Positions 8,694-19,559 of a DNA stretch of 64,000 nucleotides are shown here, piece by piece; positions within the stretch are counted from its first letter, which is position 1, and every line of letters begins with the position of its first letter. The stretch comes from Pseudomonadota bacterium. Lineage in GTDB: Bacteria; Pseudomonadota; Gammaproteobacteria; Steroidobacterales; Steroidobacteraceae. The notes beneath the pieces were generated by a model. It made no database searches, was not told the DNA's origin, and was given only the letters and a program-made list of their open reading frames with translations. The DNA is taken from assembly GCA_021805275.1 (NCBI GenBank), contig JAJZFQ010000192.1, forward strand, positions 124,001 to 188,000. The letters are read 5' to 3'. The translations under genes were made by a program, and so were the position numbers.

Positions 8694-9918
8694 AGTCGTA
8701 CTGCCCGCCGCTGCGGGCCGCTCGCCAACCGCGCCCGCGGCCGCCTCTGCGGCCCCGGCGTCCGCCGCGCTCGGCACAGGCTCCTCGGGCGGGAACTCCG
8801 CGGCCGCGTCCGCCCTGGGCGGAGCCGGCACCCGCGAGGCCGGCCCGTCCACGGGCGCCAAGCCCGCGCAATCGTCGGGCAATGCGGCACAGCAGAGCCC
8901 ATCGGGCGCGTCCGCTCCCTGCGGGTCCGAGGCCGACGCCGCCAAGAGCGGCAAGAGCGCTGCGAAGGGTTCGCGGCTCCGCGCTGCACCGCCGGGCGTA
9001 CCGACAGCCGTCGCAGCCGCGGCGGTGGGCAGTCAGAATTTCTCCGCGACGCTGGCACAGTCGCTCGCCGCCCCGTCCCGGGCGCTCGGCGCTCGCCCCG
9101 GCAAGCCGGTCAAGACGGCCGCCGCGCCCAGCGCGGACAAGGCCGCCAAATCCGATCCCGTGAGCACCGCCATGGCGATGGTGCGCCAGGCGGTGCCCAT
9201 CACCCCCGTGCTGCCCGGTATCAACCTCGGCGCCACCGCCAAGGCGAGCAGCTCGCCGCCGCCGGCCCAGGGCGCGCTCGCCGGGACCGTGAGCGCCTCG
9301 GCGCACGACGCTCAGCGGTCCGCAGCGCAGGCCGGAGTGGTCGCGATGACGAGCGGGGATGCGGCGCACGCGCTCCAGGGCTCGCCCGCTGCGGCGGTGA
9401 GTGCCGCTGCCAGCAGCGCCAGTGCGGTTGCGGGCGCCGCGGCCCTCACTGCCGGCCAGTTGGCCGCCGGAACGACGGCCGCCGTACACACACCCGTTGC
9501 CGTGGGCGCCGCGCTCAGCACGCCTGTCGGTTCAGACGGCTGGGGCGCGCAGCTCGGCGCGCAGCTCACCTGGATGGCCCGCCAGGGCGTGCAGTCTGCC
9601 TCGCTGCAGGTGACCCCGCAGCACCTGGGGCCGGTGCAGGTGAGCATCTCGGTACGCCACGGGCAGGCGAGCGTGTGGTTCGGCGCGGCACAACCTGAAA
9701 CCCGCCAGGCGCTCACCCAAGCCTTGCCGGAGCTGCGCACGATGTTTGCCCAGCAGGGACTGACGTTGACCGACTCGGGCGTCTCGCATGAGGCGCCGCG
9801 CGAGTCGCCTCGGCCGGTGCGCCCGGCGGTGAACGCGGTGGGCGAGGTCGGGGCCGTGGACGAGGGCGCGACCGTCGGCGTGCTTGCCGGGACTGGACTC
9901 CTCGATACCTACGCCTGA
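8683..9918 (+). CDS. fliK: Flagellar hook-length control protein FliK
   Basis: FliK measures hook length and switches export specificity. The 411-residue product has a long low-complexity Ala/Gly/Ser/Pro-rich N-terminal region (to about residue 280), typical of the secreted ruler, followed by the conserved C-terminal switch domain: QSASLQVTPQHLGPVQVSIS, then RQALTQALPELRTMFAQQGL. GTG 8683 was chosen because GAGGGAG lies 8 bases upstream. An in-frame ATG at 8641 has no such site and would overlap fliJ more. The gene ends at a large palindrome facing the convergent atypical PilZ gene; fliL, its usual downstream neighbour, is not here. Confidence 0.9.
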   Translation: MSPEVVLPAAAGRSPTAPAAASAAPASAALGTGSSGGNSAAASALGGAGTREAGPSTGAKPAQSSGNAAQQSPSGASAPCGSEADAAKSGKSAAKGSRLRAAPPGVPTAVAAAAVGSQNFSATLAQSLAAPSRALGARPGKPVKTAAAPSADKAAKSDPVSTAMAMVRQAVPITPVLPGINLGATAKASSSPPPAQGALAGTVSASAHDAQRSAAQAGVVAMTSGDAAHALQGSPAAAVSAAASSASAVAGAAALTAGQLAAGTTAAVHTPVAVGAALSTPVGSDGWGAQLGAQLTWMARQGVQSASLQVTPQHLGPVQVSISVRHGQASVWFGAAQPETRQALTQALPELRTMFAQQGLTLTDSGVSHEAPRESPRPVRPAVNAVGEVGAVDEGATVGVLAGTGLLDTYA

Positions 9919-9960
9919 GGCGCCCCGCATGCGCCGCGCGCGGCGCATGCGGCACTCAGG
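9914..9960. terminator. Perfect palindrome at the fliK / atypical-PilZ convergent junction
   Basis: Positions 9925-9952 are a perfect 28-base palindrome built around CGCGCG, flanked by a further inverted pair CCTGAG (9914-9919) and CTCAGG (9955-9960). The outer arms contain the stop codons of both convergent genes. It can fold on either strand and has no T-run, so it is probably a bidirectional stop or transcript-end stabiliser rather than a classic intrinsic terminator. Confidence 0.65.
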
Positions 9961-10522
9961 TGCCGCGTTTCGGAGCGTGCCGGCCGGCGATCTGACGACG
10001 GTGGCGGCGGAAGGCGATCTTGGCGATGACGGCCGCGAGCGCGTCATCGAGCGGCGCGAAGCGCACCTTGACCTCCCCGGTCGGTGCCACGGCGGTGACT
10101 TCCCCGGCCAGCCGCAGCGGCTGGGCCACGCAATCGTGCAGGTAAATCTCGAGCACCCCGTGCGCCCCGGTCTGCGGCGGCGCGGCGAGCGGCTGCCAGA
10201 CGGCCCCACGGGCATTGAAGCGCAGCGCTACGGCAGCGGGCCGCGGCCGATTGAGTGCCAGCAGCTGTCCGACCAAGCCGAGCAGCAGCGTCATCTTGCG
10301 ATCCAGGCGCTGGATGTCCGCTGCCAGGGGTGCGTTCTCGTCGGGTACCTCTACCGGGCCATGATCCTCGAGCGCATCCCAGGCCTGCAGCACCTGCAGG
10401 TTGCGGTCGGCGAGAGCGGTCGCCGCAACCGGCTGCGCCGGCTGATCGTGCCAGCGGACCGGCAGAACGTCCTGGAACGCCAGCTCCTCGTACAGAACGA
10501 TGGTGTCGGCCGTATCGAACAT
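9956..10522 (-). CDS. Atypical (tPilZ-like) PilZ-domain protein, probable c-di-GMP effector
   Basis: A 188-residue protein resembling the atypical tetrameric PilZ family described in Xanthomonas. It has an N-terminal beta region (LYEELAFQDVLPVRW), a charged helix with heptad character (about 58-92, including LAADIQRLDRKMTLLLGLVG) and a C-terminal beta-barrel-like region (GVLEIYLHDCVAQPLRLAGE). The classical RxxxR c-di-GMP motif is not evident, as expected for the atypical class, so ligand binding cannot be inferred from motifs alone. Its position beside fliK suggests a role in motility or surface behaviour. ATG 10522 is the only sensible start. The tail is strongly basic (RRHRRQIAGRHAPKR). 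Confidence 0.65.
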   Translation of the reverse strand: MFDTADTIVLYEELAFQDVLPVRWHDQPAQPVAATALADRNLQVLQAWDALEDHGPVEVPDENAPLAADIQRLDRKMTLLLGLVGQLLALNRPRPAAVALRFNARGAVWQPLAAPPQTGAHGVLEIYLHDCVAQPLRLAGEVTAVAPTGEVKVRFAPLDDALAAVIAKIAFRRHRRQIAGRHAPKRGT

Positions 10523-10541
10523 ACCCGGGTTAACGGCGCGT

Positions 10542-10562
10542 GCCGCTCACAGCTTGAGCGGC
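10542..10562 (-). terminator. Hairpin upstream of the atypical PilZ gene
   Basis: GCCGCTCA (10542-10549) and TGAGCGGC (10555-10562) form a perfect 8-bp stem with a 5-base loop. It lies between the end of the zinc-ribbon gene (10567) and the start of the PilZ gene (10522), both on the minus strand. No T-run follows. It may end the upstream transcript or act as an attenuator for the PilZ gene. Confidence 0.45.
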
Positions 10563-10566
10563 TGCA

Positions 10567-11277
10567 TCAGCCGGCGTTCGGCAGCGAGCTCACGCGGCTC
10601 GGGTTACGGGCCTCTTCGTAGAAGAAGCGGCGCACGCGCATGGCCTGCTCGAGCCGCCCCTTGCGCACGTAGGTCTGATAGAGCAGGTCCTTCATCACCT
10701 CCAGCAGGACGCCGGCCTCGTGGCTGTCGAGCAACGGGATGCCCGGGCGCGGATCGGAGGCGATGCCGAACAGGATGCTGCGCACTTTGCCGAAGGACTC
10801 CGGGGCGAGCGCAGCGAGTTCACGGACTTCGTTCAGCGCGTCGAACAGCTTGAGCTTGCCGGCCTCCCCGAGGTCGCTGAACAGTGCCTGCGCGGTGCGG
10901 CGGCACATCGAGGCGAATGCATTGTAGGCGCCGCCGGTGAAGCAGGTGAGCGCCTCCCTGAACAGCATCTCCACGTCTTCCGGCAGGTACGTGCCGTCGA
11001 ACCGCTCGCGCGGACGTTCGACCTCGGTGAACTGCGGCGCCAGTTCCACGCGCGTTGGAGCGTAAGCCCGGGCGGTAAATCGCAGGAAGATGGGCGCGAG
11101 GCATGCATCGCAGCGAAACACGATGCCGATCTGGGCCGGTCGGTACGACTGCAGCTCCTGGAAGCGCGGGACCGCCGCCGCGCTGACGTGAGCGACGGCT
11201 TGGCAATGCGGGCAGGTGAGCACCAGGCGCTTGCCGTGCTCGTGAATCAGGCGACTTTCAGCGTCGATGTGGGGCAT
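10567..11277 (-). CDS. DUF4145-like protein with zinc ribbon, function unknown
   Basis: I do not know a function for this 236-residue protein. It begins with a four-cysteine zinc ribbon (C22, C25 in TCPHCQ; C56, C59 in RCDACL) and continues into a helical domain (about 95-200: YLPEDVEMLFREALTCFTGG, CRRTAQALFSDLG) that resembles the DUF4145 family, often found with nucleic-acid or defence enzymes but here alone. ATG 11277 follows a good -10 TATAAT. It lies head-to-tail with the PilZ gene, separated by a hairpin. Confidence 0.55.
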   Translation of the reverse strand: MPHIDAESRLIHEHGKRLVLTCPHCQAVAHVSAAAVPRFQELQSYRPAQIGIVFRCDACLAPIFLRFTARAYAPTRVELAPQFTEVERPRERFDGTYLPEDVEMLFREALTCFTGGAYNAFASMCRRTAQALFSDLGEAGKLKLFDALNEVRELAALAPESFGKVRSILFGIASDPRPGIPLLDSHEAGVLLEVMKDLLYQTYVRKGRLEQAMRVRRFFYEEARNPSRVSSLPNAG

Positions 11278-11323
11278 GGCGGCGTTGCGCTGCTGTTGGT
11301 CTGATAGCCAGTGCCGGTGGGCA

Positions 11324-11329
11324 ATTATA
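11324..11329 (-). promoter_or_regulatory. -10 element (TATAAT) for the DUF4145-like gene
   Basis: The minus strand reads a perfect TATAAT at 11329-11324, predicting a start near 11317 and a 40-base leader before ATG 11277. No convincing -35 hexamer is present at 16-18 bases. Confidence 0.45.
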
Positions 11330-11374
11330 GCCCATTGCCGGCCGATTTGCCTGCGCCCGCCGCATCGGCGGCGG

Positions 11375-13948
11375 TTAGGCTCCGGCCCGGCGGGGGAGGC
11401 TGCGCCCTCCGATCAGCTGCGCGAGGTCGATGAGGACCCGGGGCAGCGAGATCGCGCTATGGGCGAGCAGATAGCGCGGTTCCCACTGTGGCGCAAATCG
11501 GTCGAAATACCGGCGCATCTGAGCGAAATCCTCGAAATGCTCCCCGTGGGGGAACAGCAGCCGGCCGGCCTGCTGCCAGGCCGGGGCGAGCGGGTCGCGC
11601 ACCAGGTCCGCCGGGGGAACCAGACCGAGGTTGCCCCAGTGGTAACGCTGCGCGCGGGCCCACAGCAACGTCTCGATGAGCAGGTAACCCATGGTGCCGA
11701 TCGGCACTTCGGGCCGTAGCCGGATCAGATCGATGGCGATTTCGTGGTGATGGCCGGCCGGCCAGAGATTGGTGAACGCCACCGCCTCGGCGCCCCGGCG
11801 GATGACCGCGAGCGGGAAGCGACGCAGGTAGCGCGGGGCGAACCGGCCGACCGCGAAGCGGCGCTCCCCGGTGGCGTGGCTGGCGAGCCAGGCGTGCGCG
11901 ACCGTGCCCAACTCGGCCAGTACCGGGCCGGGGGCCGGCGCGGGGTAGAGGTGGAAGGACAGACCGGCGCGGTGGGCGTGTTGAACCAGGTGCCGCAGCC
12001 CCGCGCGCTCACTGCCCTGCAGCGAGAAGTACGGCAGCGGCACCCGCGCTTGCGCGCCGATCGGCAGCGGGGCGAGACCGAGGTCCTCGTAGGTGCTCAG
12101 CCACGGCGAACTGCACTGGTAGAACACTGGCTCTCCGCCGTGTCTCTCGGCGATCTGACAGAAGCGCCACGGTAGCTCCGCAGCAGCGGCGCGCTCCCCG
12201 ATCGGATCGCCGAGCGCGATCCAGCTGCGTCCCGAGGTCTGGTAGGCGAGAAACGCCTCGCCGGAGTCAGCGAACAGCAGCCGCTTATCCCCGCTGAGTG
12301 CCGCGTTGGCCAAGGCGTCCTCGCCCCGCTCGATCACCCGGCGCGCGCGCGCCAGGTCTGCGCCGCGTGCCGCGAGCGGCTCCGGCGGGGCGGGCCGCAG
12401 CAGGTTGACCGCCAGATACGCGCCGGCCAGCGATGCCGGCAGCAGGGTCCCGCGCAGCAAGGCGCCGCCGGCGAGCTGTGCAGGCGGTGCTACGCCGCGG
12501 TGGGCGAGCCAACCGGCCCAGACGCCGAGCACGATCACCGCGCCGATGGCGCTGATCCACGCCGGCGTGAAGCGCTCATCGAGGATGGCCGTTGGCCGGT
12601 AGAACGCATCGCGCCCCAGCGACAGCGCCGCGAGCACCAGGCCGAGCAGCGGGGCTTCCTCGATGAACAGTCCCTGCACCGCGGCGCTGGCCACCGCGAG
12701 CAGCAGCAGCTGGAAGGCCAGCCTGTAGGCCGAGCGGACGCGGCGGAACAGCGCGCGCGCCACCAGCAGCAGCCCGACGCCGATCACGCTCGCTGCGAAC
12801 GCGCCCGCCAGCGGAACGGCAGCCGGCAGCAGGCGGCCGAGCAGCGGGATACGCACCTGCAGGGGCGGCCACATCACCGCCACGATGAGCAGCGCGCCGG
12901 CGAGAAACACCAGCGACCCGGCAATCTGCGGGGCCACGGGCGTCACGTACGTGGCAGCCTGCGCGCGCGCGCGGGCGAGATCGCGCCGCCGCGCGCGCAG
13001 TTCCTGGTAGATGAACAACACCGCTGCGACCAGCAGGGGCGCCAGGTAGTAAACGGCGCGGAAGGCGAGCAGGGCACCGAGCACCGAGTCGGCCGGCGCG
13101 CCCGGCAGCGCCAGCAGCATGACCGTCTCGAAGACACCGAGCCCGCCGGGCACGTGGCTGAGGATGCCGGCGGTGAGGGCGATCGCGTAGGCCCCCATGA
13201 ACGGCAGCAGGCCGATGTGCGCCGCGTTCGGCAACAGCCACCAGAGCACCGAGCCCTCGACCGTCAGGTCGGCGATGCTGAGCAAGACCTGGCCGGCACC
13301 GAGCGCGATGCCCGGGGCGCGCAGCGCCCAGCCGCGGATCTCGATCGCGCGGCGCGCGAGGCCCGCCCAGAGCAGGTAGGCCGCGACCACCGCGAGCAGC
13401 GCCGTACCGGCAAGTCGTGTCCACTCCCCAGGCAGGCGCAGCACCGCGGCGGCGTGCTCGGGCGCGAGTGCGAGGGACAGGCCCGCGAGGCAGGTCAGGC
13501 CGAGGGCGATCGAGAGACTGTAGAACACCGTGACGGTGGCCACCTCGGCCGCGCTGATCCCCGCGTCGCTGTACAGGCGCAGCCGAATCGCCCCGCCGGT
13601 GAAGGCCGAAAAACCCAGGTTGTGACCGAACACTGCGGCGATGAACGCGGTGAACAGTACCCGCCCGTAGTGCAGGCGCTTGCGAACGTAGCGCAGCGCA
13701 AGCAGATCGTAGCCGCTGATCAGGCCGTAGCTGAGGGCGCTCAGGGCGACCGCCGTCAGCACATCGACGGGCCGGATGCGCCCCAGGTGCGCGAGGATGT
13801 CGGCGGGGTGCAGCCGCGCAAGCTCGCGGTGCAGCACGAACCCCACGGCCGCCAGAACCAGCAGCGCGGCCAGCGGGGCGAGCCAGCGCAGCAGCTCCAG
13901 CACGTGCCGCTCGCGCACGCCCGAGGGCACGGCCGGCGGCGATGGCAC
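11375..13948 (-). CDS. mprF: MprF: aminoacyl-phosphatidylglycerol synthase/flippase
   Basis: MprF transfers lysine or alanine from aminoacyl-tRNA to phosphatidylglycerol and flips the product, lowering the negative surface charge and sensitivity to cationic peptides. The 857 residues comprise an N-terminal multi-span flippase domain (including FGHNLGFSAFTGGAIRLRLY and SHVPGGLGVFETVMLL), further membrane helices to about residue 520, and a C-terminal cytosolic DUF2156 synthase (AYQTSGRSWIALGDPIGE; FTNLWPAGHHHEIAIDLIR). Full length and intact. GTG 13948 was chosen because GGAGG lies five bases upstream; GTG 13978 would add 10 residues but has no ribosome site. Lysyl or alanyl specificity cannot be read from sequence. 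Confidence 0.92.
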   Translation of the reverse strand: MPSPPAVPSGVRERHVLELLRWLAPLAALLVLAAVGFVLHRELARLHPADILAHLGRIRPVDVLTAVALSALSYGLISGYDLLALRYVRKRLHYGRVLFTAFIAAVFGHNLGFSAFTGGAIRLRLYSDAGISAAEVATVTVFYSLSIALGLTCLAGLSLALAPEHAAAVLRLPGEWTRLAGTALLAVVAAYLLWAGLARRAIEIRGWALRAPGIALGAGQVLLSIADLTVEGSVLWWLLPNAAHIGLLPFMGAYAIALTAGILSHVPGGLGVFETVMLLALPGAPADSVLGALLAFRAVYYLAPLLVAAVLFIYQELRARRRDLARARAQAATYVTPVAPQIAGSLVFLAGALLIVAVMWPPLQVRIPLLGRLLPAAVPLAGAFAASVIGVGLLLVARALFRRVRSAYRLAFQLLLLAVASAAVQGLFIEEAPLLGLVLAALSLGRDAFYRPTAILDERFTPAWISAIGAVIVLGVWAGWLAHRGVAPPAQLAGGALLRGTLLPASLAGAYLAVNLLRPAPPEPLAARGADLARARRVIERGEDALANAALSGDKRLLFADSGEAFLAYQTSGRSWIALGDPIGERAAAAELPWRFCQIAERHGGEPVFYQCSSPWLSTYEDLGLAPLPIGAQARVPLPYFSLQGSERAGLRHLVQHAHRAGLSFHLYPAPAPGPVLAELGTVAHAWLASHATGERRFAVGRFAPRYLRRFPLAVIRRGAEAVAFTNLWPAGHHHEIAIDLIRLRPEVPIGTMGYLLIETLLWARAQRYHWGNLGLVPPADLVRDPLAPAWQQAGRLLFPHGEHFEDFAQMRRYFDRFAPQWEPRYLLAHSAISLPRVLIDLAQLIGGRSLPRRAGA

Positions 13949-14036
13949 TAACGCCTCCGGCCGCCACCGGCGGCGCACCGCGCCCGTTGCGCCGGGGAGT
14001 ACGGGTCGGAATTACGCACGGGCGGGCATCGGACCC

Positions 14037-15710
<1,674 letters not shown>

Positions 15711-15851
15711 GCAAGCTCAACGGCGGGTGGATGGGTCGATCGGGGCGTACCGGACGCCCAGGCGGGCATTATGGCGCGAGCGTGAGGGGCTTGGGCAGAG
15801 GGTGGTAGGCCCGCTGCCCGGCGGAATCCTGCCCCGTGCCGATTGCTTCGG

Positions 15852-15857
15852 TACAAT
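15852..15857 (+). promoter_or_regulatory. -10 element (TACAAT) for glyA
   Basis: TACAAT sits 68 bases before the glyA ATG. No good -35 is visible at 16-18 bases. The leader of about 60 bases shows no recognisable riboswitch fold. Confidence 0.4.
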
Positions 15858-15924
15858 CCGCACGCCAGCCACCGGCGGCAGGACCCGTGCGCTCGCGGCA
15901 CACGCCCATCATCAGAGGCCTCAC

Positions 15925-17181
15925 ATGTTCTCAAAATCGCAGGATATCCATAGTTTCGACCCCGAACTGGCCCGGGCCATCGACGGGGAGCGGCGCCGCC
16001 AGGAGGAGCACATCGAGCTGATCGCTTCCGAGAACTATGCCAGTCCGCGCGTGCTGGAAGCCCAGGGGTCGGTACTGACCAACAAGTACGCGGAAGGCTA
16101 TCCGGGCAAGCGCTACTACGGCGGCTGCGAGTACGTGGACATCGCCGAGCAGCTGGCGATTGACCGGGCCAAGAAGCTCTTCGGAGCGGCCTATGCCAAC
16201 GTGCAGCCGCATTCCGGTTCGCAGGCCAATGCCGCCGCCTACTTCGCGCTGGTGCAGCCCGGGGATGCCATTCTCGGCATGAGCCTCGATCACGGCGGGC
16301 ATCTCACCCACGGGGCGCGCGTGAACTTCTCCGGCAAGTTCTTCCGCGCCGCGCAGTACGGCATCCGTCCGGACACCGGGGAGATCGACTACGAGCAGGT
16401 GGCGCGCCTCGCCGCGGAACACCGACCGAAATTGATTGTCGCCGGCTTCTCCGCCTATTCGCGCGTGGTCGACTGGGCGCGCTTTGCACAGATCGCCAAG
16501 GACGTGGGAGCCTACCTGATGGTGGACATGGCGCACGTCGCCGGCCTGGTGGCCGCGGGCGTGTATCCCAGCCCGCTACCGCATGCCGACGTCGTCACCA
16601 CCACCACGCATAAAACGCTGCGCGGGCCGCGCGGCGGATTGATTCTCGCCCGCGCCAACGAGGCAATCGAGAAGAAGCTCAACTCGCTGGTCTTCCCCGG
16701 CACCCAGGGCGGGCCGCTGATGCACGTGATCGCGGCCAAGGCGGTGGCGCTGCTTGAGGCGCTGCAGCCGCAGTTCGTCGATTATCAGCGCCAGGTGCTG
16801 GCCAATTCCCGGGCGATGTCGGCGCGCCTGCGCCAGCGCGGTTACGACATCGTCTCCGGGGGCACCGACAACCATCTGTTCCTGCTCAGCCTGATCGGGC
16901 GCGACATCACCGGCAAGGATGCGGACGCGGCACTCGGCAAGGCCAACATCACGGTCAACAAGAACGCTGTGCCCAACGATCCGCGGCCGCCCTCGATCAG
17001 CAGCGGCCTGCGCATTGGCACCCCCGCTTCGACGACGCGTGGCTTCAAGGAGGCCGAGATCCAGCGCGTCGCCGACCTGCTCGCCGACGTGCTCGACGCC
17101 GGCGGGGAGGTTGCGGTGATCGAGCGCGTGCGCCGCGAGGTGCTCGAGCTCTGCGGCCGCTTCCCGGTCTACGAGGCCTAA
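15925..17181 (+). CDS. glyA: Serine hydroxymethyltransferase
   Basis: PLP enzyme that interconverts serine and glycine while charging tetrahydrofolate, the main source of one-carbon units. The 418 residues match the family (E. coli 417). Hallmarks are [29 protein letters not shown] and the PLP-lysine motif [17 protein letters not shown] 15925 follows AGAGG at good spacing. nrdR follows 30 bases downstream and shares the transcript direction. Confidence 0.98.
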   Translation: MFSKSQDIHSFDPELARAIDGERRRQEEHIELIASENYASPRVLEAQGSVLTNKYAEGYPGKRYYGGCEYVDIAEQLAIDRAKKLFGAAYANVQPHSGSQANAAAYFALVQPGDAILGMSLDHGGHLTHGARVNFSGKFFRAAQYGIRPDTGEIDYEQVARLAAEHRPKLIVAGFSAYSRVVDWARFAQIAKDVGAYLMVDMAHVAGLVAAGVYPSPLPHADVVTTTTHKTLRGPRGGLILARANEAIEKKLNSLVFPGTQGGPLMHVIAAKAVALLEALQPQFVDYQRQVLANSRAMSARLRQRGYDIVSGGTDNHLFLLSLIGRDITGKDADAALGKANITVNKNAVPNDPRPPSISSGLRIGTPASTTRGFKEAEIQRVADLLADVLDAGGEVAVIERVRREVLELCGRFPVYEA

Positions 17182-17211
17182 GCGCCGCCGGACCGCGGAC
17201 GGTCAGCGATC

Positions 17212-17793
17212 ATGCACTGCCCGTTCTGCGGTCATGTCGAGACCAAAGTCACCGACTCGCGCCTGGCGGGCGATGGCGGGCAGATCCGCCGCCGGCGCGA
17301 GTGTCTGGCCTGTGGGGAGCGCTTCACGACCTTCGAGACGCCCGAGCTGGTGATGCCGATGGTCATCAAGGGCGATCGGCGGCGCGAGACGTTCGACGAG
17401 TCTAAGCTGCGCGCCGGCATCGAAAAGGCGCTGGAGAAGCGGCCCGTGGCGCGCGCGGCGATCGACGCGGCGGTGAGTCGCCTCACGCACCGGGTGCGAA
17501 CGCTCGGGGAGCGGGAGGTCGCCTCCGGCGCCATTGGCGAGCTGGTCATGGAGGAGCTGCGCCAGCTCGACGAGGTGGCCTATGTGCGCTTCGCCTCGGT
17601 GTACCGGCATTTCGAGGACATCGAGGCATTCCACGAGGAGATCCGCAAGCTGCGCGATACGCGCCAGGAGCGGCCGGCGCGCCCGCGCCGGCGCACCGCC
17701 GCGCCGACGCCCGCGCGCGAACAGCTCTCGCTGCTGCCGAGCGAGCCGCCGGCCGGCGCGGGCAAGGGCGGCACCGGCGGCAAGGACGGATGA
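17212..17793 (+). CDS. nrdR: Ribonucleotide reductase regulator NrdR
   Basis: NrdR is an ATP/dATP-sensing repressor of ribonucleotide reductase genes. The N-terminal zinc ribbon ([13 protein letters not shown] then [13 protein letters not shown]) and the ATP-cone ([20 protein letters not shown]) are intact. It has 193 residues, longer than the usual 150-170, because of a basic Pro/Ala tail after residue 148. It is followed by ribD after 9 bases, the conserved gammaproteobacterial arrangement. Confidence 0.96.
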   Translation: MHCPFCGHVETKVTDSRLAGDGGQIRRRRECLACGERFTTFETPELVMPMVIKGDRRRETFDESKLRAGIEKALEKRPVARAAIDAAVSRLTHRVRTLGEREVASGAIGELVMEELRQLDEVAYVRFASVYRHFEDIEAFHEEIRKLRDTRQERPARPRRRTAAPTPAREQLSLLPSEPPAGAGKGGTGGKDG

Positions 17794-17802
17794 GATCCAC
17801 GC

Positions 17803-18930
17803 ATGTTCAGCGAATTTGACCGCTCGGCCATGGCCCGCGCGCTCGAGCTCGCCGCACGCGGCCTCGAGACGGCCCATCCGAACCCGCGGGTCGGCTGCGT
17901 CATTGCACGCGGCGAGCGCATCGTCGGGGAGGGTTGGCATGCGCGGACCGGCGAGCCGCACGCGGAGGTGCATGCGCTGCGCGCGGCGGGCGATGCCGCG
18001 GCTGGCGCGACCGCCTACGTTACCCTCGAGCCGTGCAGCCACCACGGGCGGACCCCGCCGTGCGCCGACGCTTTGCTGCGTGCGGGCATTGCCCGGGTCG
18101 TATTCGCCGTGGACGATCCCAATCCCCAGGTCAACGGCCGCGGCGCGCAGGTGCTGCGCGAGCACGGCCTGCGGGTCGAGTCGGGTCTTCTGGCCGAGGC
18201 GGCGGCGGACCTGAACGTCGGGTTCCTGCAGCGCATGCGCACCGGCCGGCCCTGGGTACGCGTGAAGCTCGCGATGAGTCTCGACGGACGCACCGCGCTT
18301 GCCAACGGGGACAGCCACTGGATCACCGCGCCGGCGGCGCGGCAGGACGTGCAGCACTGGCGGGCGCGCAGCGGCGCGGTCCTGACCGGCATCGGTACGG
18401 TGCTGGCGGACGATCCGCGCCTGGACGTACGCCTGGAGGAGCCGCCGCAGGAGGCGCGTCCGGCGCTGCTGCGCGTGGTGCTCGACTCGCGGCTGCGCAC
18501 GCCGCCGCAGGCCCGGCTGTTCTCGGTTCCGGGGGAGGTGCTGCTGGTGGCGGCCGCGCCGCGCGTCGGCGAGCAGGCCGCGCACGCGCAGCGCCGCGCC
18601 GCGCTCGAGGGGCGCGCGAGGCTTGCGACGCTCGAGCCGGACGCGCAGGGCCAGGTACCGCTCGAGGCGCTGCTCGCACTGCTGGGGCGGCGCGACATCA
18701 ATGAATTGTGGGTGGAGGCCGGGCCGCGCCTCGCCGGCGCCCTGATCGGGGCGCACCTCGTGGACGAGTTGGTCCTCTACGTGGCGCCCCGGCTGATCGG
18801 TCCGCAGGGCCGTCCGCTCGCGCAGCTGCCCGGATTGGCGCGGCTGCAGGATTCCCCCTGGTTTGCCCTCATGGATTCAAGACAGATCGGCACCGATCTG
18901 CGGCTGCGCCTGCGGCCCGATCGGCGCTGA
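17803..18930 (+). CDS. ribD: Bifunctional riboflavin deaminase/reductase RibD
   Basis: RibD carries out the second and third steps of riboflavin synthesis: deamination, then NADPH reduction of the pyrimidine intermediate. The N-terminal deaminase has the zinc motifs HAEVHAL and PCSHHGRTPPC; the C-terminal reductase begins near residue 145 (VRVKLAMSLDGRTAL). The 375 residues are full length. It is first of the rib genes here and is followed 17 bases later by the riboflavin synthase gene. Confidence 0.96.
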   Translation: MFSEFDRSAMARALELAARGLETAHPNPRVGCVIARGERIVGEGWHARTGEPHAEVHALRAAGDAAAGATAYVTLEPCSHHGRTPPCADALLRAGIARVVFAVDDPNPQVNGRGAQVLREHGLRVESGLLAEAAADLNVGFLQRMRTGRPWVRVKLAMSLDGRTALANGDSHWITAPAARQDVQHWRARSGAVLTGIGTVLADDPRLDVRLEEPPQEARPALLRVVLDSRLRTPPQARLFSVPGEVLLVAAAPRVGEQAAHAQRRAALEGRARLATLEPDAQGQVPLEALLALLGRRDINELWVEAGPRLAGALIGAHLVDELVLYVAPRLIGPQGRPLAQLPGLARLQDSPWFALMDSRQIGTDLRLRLRPDRR

Positions 18931-18947
18931 GCGAGGAGGAGCGCAGC

Positions 18948-19559
18948 GTGTTTACCGGTATCGTGCAGGATGTGGGTTATGTGAGCGATTGCGAACCGCG
19001 CGGGGGCGACCTGCGCATGGGTTTCACCTGCGAGCGGCTCGATCCGGCCGCCTGGCAGCTCGGCGACAGCGTCAGCGTACAGGGCTGCTGCCTGACCGTG
19101 GTGGCGGTGCAGGGGCGGGCTTTTGCGGCGGATGTCTCGCGCGAGACGCTGCGGCTGACCACCCTCGGTCAGCTCGCCGTCGGGGCGCGGGTCAACCTGG
19201 AGCCGGCGCTGCGACTCGGCGATGCGCTCGGCGGACATCTGGTCACGGGGCACGTCGATGGCCTCGGCCGGGTGCTCGCCGTCGAGGCGGATGGGCGCTC
19301 CTGCCGCATCGAGGTGGCGCTGGCCGATGAGACCCTGGCGCCTTTCGTCGCACGCAAGGGATCGGTCGCCGTCGACGGGGTGAGCCTCACCGTCAATCTC
19401 GTGCACGGCGCGCGCTTCAGCGTGAACCTCATCCCGCACACGCGCGAGGTGACGACCCTCGGGGCGCTGCAGCCCGAGCAGCTCGTCAACATCGAAGTCG
19501 ACTTGATGGCCCGCTACGCCGAGCGGCTGACGGCCAGCGCACCGGGGTCGCAGTCGTGA
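18948..19559 (+). CDS. ribE: Riboflavin synthase alpha subunit
   Basis: Catalyses the last step, dismutation of two 6,7-dimethyl-8-ribityllumazine to riboflavin. The 203 residues show the tandem-barrel layout: MFTGIVQDVG at the N-terminus, SVSVQGCCLTVV and its second-barrel partner SVAVDGVSLTVN, and GHLVTGHVDGLG. The start is GTG 18948 with GAGGAGG about 8 bases upstream. Its stop overlaps the next start by one base (TGATG). Confidence 0.95.
   Translation: MFTGIVQDVGYVSDCEPRGGDLRMGFTCERLDPAAWQLGDSVSVQGCCLTVVAVQGRAFAADVSRETLRLTTLGQLAVGARVNLEPALRLGDALGGHLVTGHVDGLGRVLAVEADGRSCRIEVALADETLAPFVARKGSVAVDGVSLTVNLVHGARFSVNLIPHTREVTTLGALQPEQLVNIEVDLMARYAERLTASAPGSQS

Noticed and set aside
10523..10566. 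Sigma-54-like GGCACG upstream of the PilZ gene on the minus strand
   Set aside because: The -24 half is present (GGCACG) but the base pair ten positions on is TA rather than GC, so the -12 element is missing.
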